Assembly (NCBI RefSeq): GCF_007858185.1
Contig: NZ_VFES01000030.1
Span: 1-62,269 of the forward strand
From: Pseudomonas grimontii
Lineage (GTDB): Bacteria > Pseudomonadota > Gammaproteobacteria > Pseudomonadales > Pseudomonadaceae
Direction: 5' to 3'
DNA length: 62,269 bases
The notes under the pieces are model-generated. The model did not search any database and had not been told where the DNA came from. It worked only from the letters and a program-made list of their open reading frames with translations. Shown here one piece after another: positions 8,680 to 15,114 of this stretch. Each line of letters starts with the position of its first letter. Position 1 is the stretch's first letter. The translations under genes were made by a program, and so were the position numbers.

Positions 8680-9144
8680 ATGAACATGTTTGAAGGTATC
8701 GAACTTCAGAAGCCGGGTAGAGGGACAGCCACCGGGACTATGACCGGGACGGTCAAGAACCTGTACACCAATGTAGTGTCGACCTTTAAGGCTGAATGGA
8801 TCTGGCGTGACAACCAGGAGGGGACGTTGCGTTTCCATGGCACCGTGGATGATCTGGAAAAACCTGGTGAGACAGCGCTCATTGGCCTTCTGCTTGATCG
8901 CGAGGACGTTTCCAGCGGCACCTATAGGATTGGCGACACGCAGGTGAAACTGACGATGAGTTACATGACTTTTATCCGAGAGACCGGTGCAGGGAAAAGA
9001 CAGTTCATAGGGCTTGAAGGTTGGGTTGAGTTGAAAAACAGCTACCCTGACAAACCGATTAGCGGAACGCTGTGGTTCAAAACCAAATCAATTGTGCTTA
9101 ATAATTACGAGGTCAATCTGAACTTCGACATCACAGACTTTTAA
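8680..9144 (+). CDS. Hypothetical protein, orphan beta-rich
   Basis: A 154-residue protein that I do not recognise. There is no signal peptide or membrane segment. The composition alternates polar and hydrophobic residues as in beta sandwiches (FKAEWIWRDNQEGTLRFHGT; LTMSYMTFIRE), with a Gly/Thr-rich N terminus (GRGTATGTMTGTV). The start at 8680 follows a strong GGAGAGGAG site; the frame is open further upstream to 8524 but that part is not convincing. Codon use and GC content are clearly lower than in neighbouring genes, which suggests recent acquisition. A structural or carbohydrate-binding role is only a guess. Confidence 0.65.
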   Translation: MNMFEGIELQKPGRGTATGTMTGTVKNLYTNVVSTFKAEWIWRDNQEGTLRFHGTVDDLEKPGETALIGLLLDREDVSSGTYRIGDTQVKLTMSYMTFIRETGAGKRQFIGLEGWVELKNSYPDKPISGTLWFKTKSIVLNNYEVNLNFDITDF

Positions 9145-9296
9145 CCCTTCCAGGATCGCAGAGGCTCAGCGTTAATGGCAGGTCACCGTGGGCCCGGCCG
9201 TCTGGTTAGTTTGCGCAAGTGTCAGCGTTCAGTCTGGCGATGGGCAGTTGGTAACTTCACTGCATTTATCCTGCCTGATGAAGATCCAGTGCGGGC

Positions 9297-9392
9297 GTTG
9301 TCGAGCTTCAGCGAGGCTTCGATAGCGGCCGGTCAGTCGACGAATTGACCGCCCGCCCCGGCCCCATCGCAGCCTCGCTGAAGCTCGACAAC
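9297..9392. repeat. REP pair with perfect 22-bp inverted arms
   Basis: GTTGTCGAGCTTCAGCGAGG with two further bases at 9297-9318 is exactly repeated in inverted form at 9371-9392, and similarity continues inwards with a few mismatches. This is a different palindrome family from the GTGGGAGGGGG type seen elsewhere in the window. It occupies the 293-base gap between two convergent genes and may act as a bidirectional terminator or a REPIN. Confidence 0.75.
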
Positions 9393-9437
9393 TCCCACAG
9401 GGGGCTTTGCTGTGCTGATTGGATTTGCGCTGTGTGA

Positions 9438-9713
9438 TCAGGCCGCCGGGCATTCCCGATTAAGCGTCTCATCCACCAGTAACTGCGCAATCTCGATCAT
9501 CTGCACCATTGCCAGCACATGCCGGCGGTTGTGACCGTCAAGACGTTCGGCGCAGCCGTATGCGCAGACCGTGGCCGATTCAAGCATCTCGCTGGCGTTG
9601 CTCAACGCCGCTTCCGTACTCAGGCCGGGACGCACGGTGAAGATGACATCGGGGGGGATTTGCGGATTGTCATCCGAGGTGGGTAGCGGGGGATTGGGTG
9701 TGACTTTCTTCAT
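9438..9713 (-). CDS. DUF6124 (DUF3077-like) family protein
   Basis: A 91-residue protein with a proline-rich N terminus (VTPNPPLPTSDDNPQIPP) followed by a helical part with SEMLESATVCAYGCAERLDG and HVLAMVQMIEIAQLLVDE. This pattern matches the small soluble proteins of unknown function that pseudomonads carry in many copies. AGGAGC lies seven bases before the ATG at 9713, which decides the start against the longer open frame reaching 9923. The 150 bases upstream end in a terminator-like hairpin that could control it. Confidence 0.72.
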   Translation of the reverse strand: MKKVTPNPPLPTSDDNPQIPPDVIFTVRPGLSTEAALSNASEMLESATVCAYGCAERLDGHNRRHVLAMVQMIEIAQLLVDETLNRECPAA

Positions 9714-9863
9714 ACGGTTGCTCCTGGAGTTGAAGGAGCCGCCACAATCACTTCCACATGATGGGTGGCGACTGTACGCAGGTGTGGAAGACCGGACTCC
9801 AGGACCCCGGCGCACCCGAGGGTGCCCCGCGCACAGCCGCCATAACACTTTATCGCGGACATG

Positions 9864-9894
9864 AAAAAAGCGCCCGCTAAGGCTATGGGCGCTT
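9864..9894 (-). terminator. Rho-independent terminator
   Basis: Read on the minus strand, AAGCGCCC pairs exactly with GGGCGCTT around an 11-base loop and is followed directly by a run of six T residues. It lies about 250 bases beyond the end of the glycosyltransferase gene at 10142 and upstream of the DUF6124-like gene. It would end either the glycosyltransferase transcript or a separate short RNA. Confidence 0.75.
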
Positions 9895-10141
9895 ATACGC
9901 CTGGAGAGTTCGGGCTTCCACACCCGTTCGCTGAATTTGCAGCGACCCGCGAAGGTTAGCGGCGAGGTTCATCAGACGCAACCCGAAAGTCGTGTAAGAG
10001 CGGTCCGATGAAAACCCGGATTGCGCTGAGATAAGGCCGCACGGCATTGGCGTGTGGCGAGTGGGCTTGCTCCCGTTGGGACGCGAAGCGGCTCCAAAAC
10101 CTGTTGTGGCGGGCGCGGGGAGCACACCCGGTACGCAGCTA
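9864..10141 (-). ncRNA. Possible structured RNA or leader ending at a terminator
   Basis: The 250 bases before the terminator carry no convincing gene. An open frame at 9883-10206 exists, but it runs into the 3' end of the glycosyltransferase gene and its last codons form the terminator stem. GCGACCCGCGAAGGTTAGCG and surrounding GC-rich blocks could fold. A stand-alone small RNA, a 3'-UTR-derived RNA or an attenuator for the DUF6124-like gene all fit. This is inference from layout. Confidence 0.35.
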
Positions 10142-11665
10142 TCAGCGTGACGCAGGGATAAACGCCACACTCCCATCCTCACGCTTGTGAAACAGCCGCT
10201 CGCCATTGTCCGGCTGGGTCGTGATCACCTGATGATCCGCCCCCAGGAATGCCAACGGCGTCGGATCCTCCTTGGAAAACTGCGCGACGATGATCGTGCG
10301 CTGCGGGTCGAAAGCCCGGCTGCTGGTTTTTTCCAGCCAGGCCATGAACGCGGCGCTGTCGCCCTGGCGGGGGAAGTCCTGGGTTTCGGCGACGTAGTAG
10401 AAAGGCTTGCCGCCATTTTGCAGGTACATCGGTACCTTGTTGTCGACTTCCACCAGCACCATCTGCCATTGGTTCCAGGGCGCGCTTTTCACGGCCTCGG
10501 CTTGCACATCCTCGGCGAAGCGGGTCACGCCGCCGTTGCCGTTGGACCAGGGATAGGCCACGCCAAGTATCAACAGCATGAGTGCGGCAGCGACCCCAAA
10601 GCCCTTCTGCCAGCGCGGCCAACTGGCGGGCTTTTTCAACACGCGCTCACTCACCCACCACGCCGCCAGCAACTGGGCAAACGGCACCAGCGGCAGCACG
10701 TAGTAGCTGCGCCGGCTGCCGCTGGCGGTAAAGAACACAAACAGCAGGCCCAGGCCCCACACCAGCCAGCGCACGTTGGGCGGGGTGTGGCGCCAGTGCC
10801 GCACGGCCAGCCACAGGCCCAGCAGCCAGCACGGGGTCCAGGGCAACGTGTAGGCGGGCAGGTAGATCAGGTAGGTGTAGATCGGTCCCATATGGTCGAA
10901 CGGGTCGAAGAAGCGCACCACGTTTTCCCGGAACACCAACGCCAGGCCGCTCTCGCCATAGGTCGGTGCGCCGTACAAGTGCGACAGCACGAACGGCACG
11001 GCATACACGGCGGCCGCGATCAGCACGGCCAGCAGCAGGCGCAGATTGAGGTGGCGCTTGTAGCGCTGTTCGCTGAGCAGGTGCGGCAGCAGCACCAGGC
11101 CGGGCAGCACAAAGCCGATCAGGCCCTTGAACAACGACGTCAGGGCCAGCAACAAGAAAAACACCGTATAGCGCCACAGCCGCGTGTCGTCGGGGCCGCG
11201 CCAATACCACGCGACTGCCGCCAGCACGCCGCACACGGTGAGCACATCCGCCGTGGCCACGCGGGCCCAGAACAGGAAGTAGAAGGTGGTGGCGAGCATC
11301 CAGCCGGCGATCAGCCCTGTGCCCTTGCGGAACAGGCGTTCGCCGATCAGGTACACCAGCCACACACTCAGCCACGCGCCGATCACCGACGGCAGGCGCA
11401 ATGACCAGGGCCCGAGGCCTCCCATCAGGTGCGCCGCGCCGGTGATCAGCCAGTAGGAGGGCAGGGGTTTGTCGTAATACGGCCCGCCCTTGAGGTATGG
11501 GTCGAAATAGTCACCGCTCTGTAGCATCTGCAAGGCGATATTCGCCCAGCGGGTTTCCGGGCCCCACAGGTCGCGCGCGCCCAGGCCGGTGAGCAGCAGC
11601 AGGGCCGAGACGGCCAGCAACAGCGGCAGGGCGCCGCGTTCGGTCTTGAGATAACCCGGCATCAT
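10142..11665 (-). CDS. Glycosyltransferase family 39 protein, ArnT-like
   Basis: A 507-residue polytopic membrane protein of the PMT/GT39 class. It starts with a short cytoplasmic end and a membrane helix (LPLLLAVSALLLLTGLGARD), followed by the acidic periplasmic motif WGPETRWANIA, where other family members have DETRY. About eleven further hydrophobic segments and a soluble C-terminal domain follow. The start overlaps the stop of the arnT-like gene upstream (CCATGATG), so both are expressed together. GT39 enzymes take sugars from polyprenyl phosphate. The second copy may act on another acceptor or sugar than ArnT; the substrate is unknown. Confidence 0.8.
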   Translation of the reverse strand: MMPGYLKTERGALPLLLAVSALLLLTGLGARDLWGPETRWANIALQMLQSGDYFDPYLKGGPYYDKPLPSYWLITGAAHLMGGLGPWSLRLPSVIGAWLSVWLVYLIGERLFRKGTGLIAGWMLATTFYFLFWARVATADVLTVCGVLAAVAWYWRGPDDTRLWRYTVFFLLLALTSLFKGLIGFVLPGLVLLPHLLSEQRYKRHLNLRLLLAVLIAAAVYAVPFVLSHLYGAPTYGESGLALVFRENVVRFFDPFDHMGPIYTYLIYLPAYTLPWTPCWLLGLWLAVRHWRHTPPNVRWLVWGLGLLFVFFTASGSRRSYYVLPLVPFAQLLAAWWVSERVLKKPASWPRWQKGFGVAAALMLLILGVAYPWSNGNGGVTRFAEDVQAEAVKSAPWNQWQMVLVEVDNKVPMYLQNGGKPFYYVAETQDFPRQGDSAAFMAWLEKTSSRAFDPQRTIIVAQFSKEDPTPLAFLGADHQVITTQPDNGERLFHKREDGSVAFIPASR

Positions 11666-13317
11666 GGCGCCTGCGGGTAGAGGATAAGTTCCAGGTAGCC
11701 CTTGTAATAGCGTTTGCCTCCAGGCGGCAATTGCCCGGCCTCGCGCATTTCACTGGTGCTGTTGACCCGCAGCAGCACGCCGACCGAGCCGTGTTGGCGG
11801 GCGTCCTTGAGCCAGGCTTGCACCTGCTCCAGATCGACTTTGCGCGGAGCCGAATCGGCATATTGCAAGCCGTAGCGCAGCTCGCCTTCGGTGTCATACA
11901 GCGTCACGTCGGGTCGTTGCAGGCGCCAGGCCAAGGCGCTGGCGCTCTCCAGTTCATTGCTCAGCAGCGCGTGGGTGTGCTGCAACTCATCCACATGCTC
12001 CAGCACAAATTGGTCGGGCATTTCGTTATCGGCGATGTAGGCCGGCATGCTCGACGGCAGCAGCACCACCAGCAGGCCGATGCCCAGGGCTGGCATTGCC
12101 CACAACGTCAGCGGCCGAAAGCTTTGCAGCAGGTTGGTGAGGATCCAGCCCAGCAGCACGATAAAGGCCAGCGACAGGCTGAACATCTCGGCATGGCTGT
12201 TGCCGTAGAGCGGCCTCGCGATTTGCAGGTAGATCAGGCCGATCATGGCGGCCATGCCGATCACGAAGTTGAACAGGCCATTGAGGCGCAGGGTTCGGGT
12301 TCTGCCTTGGCTGACCAGCTCGCTCAAGGTATGCCCCATCAGCAACGCCAGGGGCAGCAGGCACGGCATGATGTAGGTCGGCAGCTTGCCGTTGCTCAGG
12401 CTGAACAAACCCAGCGGCAGCAGCAACCACAGGGCCAGGAAGGCGATCGCCGGTTGGCGCTTTTCTGTCCAGGCCTGGTGCAGGGTGTTGGGCAGCAGCC
12501 CGGCCCACGGCAGGCAAGCCACCGCCATGATCGGCAGGAAGAACCACCATGGCCGCACGTGTTGCGCGTTGTCGGCGCTGAAACGGCGGATGTGTTCATT
12601 CCAGAAAAAGAAGCGCCAGAAATCCGGTTCCTGGTTGTGGATCGCCAGCACCCAGGGCAAGCACACCAGCACGGCCACGCCGATTGCCAGCGGGCCATAC
12701 CGCAGCAACTCGCCCAGGCGCCGCTGCCAGAGCATATAGGGCACGGCGATCAGCACTGGCAGCGCCCACGCCAGGAAACCCTTGGTCATGAAGCCCATGG
12801 CACAGGCAAATCCCAACACGCCCCAGGCCACCAGGCGGCTGCGCAGGGTGCTGCTGTCGAGGGCAAACCACAGCGCCACCAGGCTGAGGTTGACCCACCA
12901 GGTGAATGGCGGATCGAGGTTGGAGTACCCCGCTTGCCCGGCCACCAGGCCAAAGCTCAGGTAGAGCAGGGCGCAGGCGAAACTTTTGCGTGGGGCATTC
13001 CACAGGCGGCGGGCGATCAGGTAAGCAAGCAGCACGCTCAACCCACTGGTCAGGGCCGAGGCGATGCGTACACCGAACAGGTTCTGGCCAAATACGGCCT
13101 GGCCCAGGGCGATCAGCCAGTAACCGGCGGCAGGTTTTTCGAAGTAGCGGATGCCCATGAAGTGCGGCGCCACCCAGTTGCCGCTCAGGAGCATCTCCTG
13201 GCTGATCTGGGCGTAGCGCGTTTCATCCGGTATCCACAAACCGTGCAGGCCCAGTGGCAATAGATAAAACGCGACGAAGGCCAGCAAGAGTACCGGCAGG
13301 GGTTTCAGGCGGGTCAT
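11662..13317 (-). CDS. arnT: Undecaprenyl phosphate-aminoarabinose:lipid A transferase (ArnT-type)
   Basis: A 551-residue GT39 membrane transferase, matching the usual ArnT length of about 550. The first membrane helix (VLLLAFVAFYLLPLG) is followed by the catalytic periplasmic motif IPDETRYAQIS with the acidic pair Asp-Glu, then IRYFEKPAAGYWL, a long polytopic part and a soluble C-terminal domain (VDELQHTHALLSNELES). ArnT moves 4-amino-4-deoxy-L-arabinose to lipid A and confers polymyxin resistance. None of arnBCADEF is in this window, so the donor must come from elsewhere, or the enzyme uses another polyprenyl-linked sugar. Confidence 0.8.
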   Translation of the reverse strand: MTRLKPLPVLLLAFVAFYLLPLGLHGLWIPDETRYAQISQEMLLSGNWVAPHFMGIRYFEKPAAGYWLIALGQAVFGQNLFGVRIASALTSGLSVLLAYLIARRLWNAPRKSFACALLYLSFGLVAGQAGYSNLDPPFTWWVNLSLVALWFALDSSTLRSRLVAWGVLGFACAMGFMTKGFLAWALPVLIAVPYMLWQRRLGELLRYGPLAIGVAVLVCLPWVLAIHNQEPDFWRFFFWNEHIRRFSADNAQHVRPWWFFLPIMAVACLPWAGLLPNTLHQAWTEKRQPAIAFLALWLLLPLGLFSLSNGKLPTYIMPCLLPLALLMGHTLSELVSQGRTRTLRLNGLFNFVIGMAAMIGLIYLQIARPLYGNSHAEMFSLSLAFIVLLGWILTNLLQSFRPLTLWAMPALGIGLLVVLLPSSMPAYIADNEMPDQFVLEHVDELQHTHALLSNELESASALAWRLQRPDVTLYDTEGELRYGLQYADSAPRKVDLEQVQAWLKDARQHGSVGVLLRVNSTSEMREAGQLPPGGKRYYKGYLELILYPQAP

Positions 13318-13453
13318 GAAAACGTCGCTCCTTGACGTCTGGTGGTTGTTTTTTCAACTAATGAAGTAATGGATAAAGTCGTCACAGCGTTCACTAAGTA
13401 ACAGGAAATAGTCATAACGACCTTAATTAAAGGGCGCAACTAAACATGCCAGA

Positions 13454-13478
13454 ACAGGGCTGTCTTTTTGCTGAACAT
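13454..13478. repeat. Direct repeat A flanking the phosphatase gene
   Basis: ACAGGGCTGTCTTTTTGCTG followed by AACAT is closely repeated at 14255-14282, which has three extra bases and one substitution. The copies lie just outside the two ends of the phosphatase gene, about 800 bases apart in the same orientation. This copy lies about 140 bases upstream of the arnT start; the other lies in the phosphatase promoter region. Shared regulation or an old insertion boundary would both explain it. Confidence 0.5.
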
Positions 13479-13505
13479 ATGCCGTAGTGGCGGGAAGGGA
13501 ATGAC

Positions 13506-14168
13506 TTAGATTTGTTTGAGTGCGGCTGGCCAATCCTGGTTTTTCATGATGCCCAGGGCCTTGAACTTGCCGTTGGCCAACACCTGTACGAACAGCGCGC
13601 TGCCGTACTCGGAAAACTTGGCGTGGGGGAAGCCCAGGGCGGTTTCGAAGTCGGCGATGCAACCGCTGTGGGTGACGAATACGAGGTTGCGTCCAGCCTG
13701 TTTGTGGCTGAGCAGTTCTTCGCCGATGGCCTTGCCGCAGATGGCTTGTTCGCTGGAGGTCGTGTCGGTTTTGCCGAACATGAAGCGCGAGGTCTGGGCG
13801 GTGCGAATGGCGGGGCTGGAGAGTACGTCGGTGCCGTCCATGCCCAGTGATTTAAAGGCTTTTCCAAGGTTTTCGGCGTGTTGGCTGCCATTGATCGTCA
13901 CGCCTTCCACCGGGCCCAGGCAAGGGTTGGCCGAACGGTCGCAGCGCTCTTCATGCCGCACCAGTACGATCAGGTCGCCGTCGCGCCACAGCGGCAGCAC
14001 CTGGGATGTCATCAGCCGATCGCCTACGCCCAGGTCCCGTGGCGATGTCGGCCAGAACAGGGCGCAAGTAAGCAGTACGGTGACCACGGCAAGCCCGAGC
14101 CAAAGCGGTTTGAGGCGCTTGAAAAAGGCCCGGCGCGAGCGTGGTTTAATCAGGGTAAGGTCAACCAC
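13506..14168 (-). CDS. Histidine phosphatase family protein, PmrG/Ais-like, membrane-anchored
   Basis: A phosphoglycerate-mutase-fold phosphatase of about 220 residues. One membrane helix (LWLGLAVVTVLLTCALFWP) near the N terminus places the catalytic part outside the cytoplasm. The motif LVRHEERCDRS supplies the catalytic His, and VTHSGC the second His. This architecture matches Ais/PmrG, which removes heptose(II) phosphate from lipopolysaccharide core and sits beside arn genes in enterobacteria. The start is uncertain: the frame is open to a TTG at 14216, but a GTG at 14168 preceded by AAGGTGA looks better. The neighbouring ArnT-type genes support an outer-membrane modification role. Confidence 0.77.
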   Translation of the reverse strand: MVDLTLIKPRSRRAFFKRLKPLWLGLAVVTVLLTCALFWPTSPRDLGVGDRLMTSQVLPLWRDGDLIVLVRHEERCDRSANPCLGPVEGVTINGSQHAENLGKAFKSLGMDGTDVLSSPAIRTAQTSRFMFGKTDTTSSEQAICGKAIGEELLSHKQAGRNLVFVTHSGCIADFETALGFPHAKFSEYGSALFVQVLANGKFKALGIMKNQDWPAALKQI

Positions 14169-14254
14169 TTCATTCACCTTGGACGCTGTTGGCAATGTTG
14201 TATTAGTTAGGCGCAACGTGTTGGCGAATAGCCGCAGTGGAGCAAAAGGCTGTC

Positions 14255-14282
14255 ACAGGGCTGCTGTCTTTTCGCTGAACAT
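14255..14282. repeat. Direct repeat B upstream of the phosphatase gene
   Basis: This is the second copy of the block seen at 13454-13478 (ACAGGG...TTTTCGCTGAACAT). It lies about 90 bases before the preferred start of the phosphatase gene and so could form part of its promoter. Confidence 0.5.
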
Positions 14283-14294
14283 GCTGCGGTTAAA

Positions 14295-14314
14295 AGTTGC
14301 CAGGCGTGGCAACT
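14295..14314. promoter_or_regulatory. Hairpin or operator AGTTGCCA-TGGCAACT
   Basis: AGTTGCCA and TGGCAACT form perfect 8-bp arms around GGCG, and a further AGTTGCC half-site follows at 14319. It lies between the divergent phosphatase and ABC transporter genes. Read on the minus strand the stem is followed by TTTTAA, so a weak terminator is also possible. Three half-sites favour a binding site. Confidence 0.4.
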
Positions 14315-14442
14315 AAAAAGTTGCCGACGAGTGACGCTTGGCCGGTAATTTAAAGTGGGGTGGGTGGGCGGTCGGTGAAAACCATGTGAAAAATTTGCGT
14401 GACCGCGATCCTCAGCCGTTATTCTCGATTGCCAGCCATCAA

Positions 14443-15114
14443 ATGAGTGTTCCCATGTTGCAGGTGCAAGGTGTCTTCAAAAGCTACGCCACCCCCCTGG
14501 GCCCATTGGCGGTGTTGGCGGGGGTCGACTTGCACCTGGGCGCGCGCAGCAGCCTGGCGTTGATGGGCGAGTCAGGCAGCGGCAAGAGCACCCTGTTGCA
14601 CTTGGTTGCCGGGCTTGATCGGGTGGACGGTGGCAGTATCCAGGTGGGCGAGCAGCGCCTCGACCAGATGAGCGAGGCGCAACTGGCCCACTGGCGGCGT
14701 ACCGAAATCGGCCTGGTGTTCCAGCAGTTCAACCTGATCGGCAGCTTGCGCGTCGACGACAACCTGGCGTTCCAGGCCCGCTTGGCGGGGCGTTTTGATC
14801 CGCAGTGGCAGGCGCAATTGGTCGAGCGCCTGGGCCTGGGGGATTTGCTCAAGCGTTACCCGGAACAACTCTCGGGCGGCCAGCAGCAACGGGTGGCCGT
14901 GGGGCGTGCCCTGGCGTCGCGCCCGGGGTTGCTGTTGGCCGACGAGCCCACCGGCAACCTCGACGAAGCCACCAGCGATGAGGTGCTGCAACTGCTGCTG
15001 GACCTGTTGCGCGACAGCCCCACCAGCCTGTTGATGGTCACCCACAGCCCACGCATCGCCGCGCGGCTTGACCGGCAGGTGGTGCTGCATCACGCAAAGG
15101 TCGTGCCGACGTGA
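14443..15114 (+). CDS. ABC transporter ATP-binding protein (LolD/AttE-like)
   Basis: A 223-residue ATPase of the MacB/LolD family: Walker A GESGSGKST near residues 43-51, LSGGQQQRVAVGRALA near 145, and Walker B LLLADEPTGNLD near 165. The start chosen at 14443 precedes the conserved LQVQGVFKSY; an ATG at 14455 is also possible, while upstream codons to 14338 are not conserved. Its stop overlaps the permease start (GTGA). With the permease and the AttH-like lipoprotein it matches the AttEFGH layout, an extracting rather than importing ABC system. The substrate is unknown. Confidence 0.87.
   Translation: MSVPMLQVQGVFKSYATPLGPLAVLAGVDLHLGARSSLALMGESGSGKSTLLHLVAGLDRVDGGSIQVGEQRLDQMSEAQLAHWRRTEIGLVFQQFNLIGSLRVDDNLAFQARLAGRFDPQWQAQLVERLGLGDLLKRYPEQLSGGQQQRVAVGRALASRPGLLLADEPTGNLDEATSDEVLQLLLDLLRDSPTSLLMVTHSPRIAARLDRQVVLHHAKVVPT

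Noticed and set aside
9883..10206. Open frame on the minus strand downstream of the glycosyltransferase
   Set aside because: It begins inside the glycosyltransferase gene and its last codons form the terminator stem, so it is more likely non-coding.
10187..13263. Long plus-strand open frames of 405 and 510 residues
   Set aside because: They are antisense to the two glycosyltransferases, rich in Gln, His, Arg and Gly as usual for GC-rich antisense frames, and have no ribosome binding site.
13297..13505. Search for a tRNA or small RNA gene in the arnT leader
   Set aside because: No cloverleaf or terminator-like stem was visible; only the direct repeat was notable.
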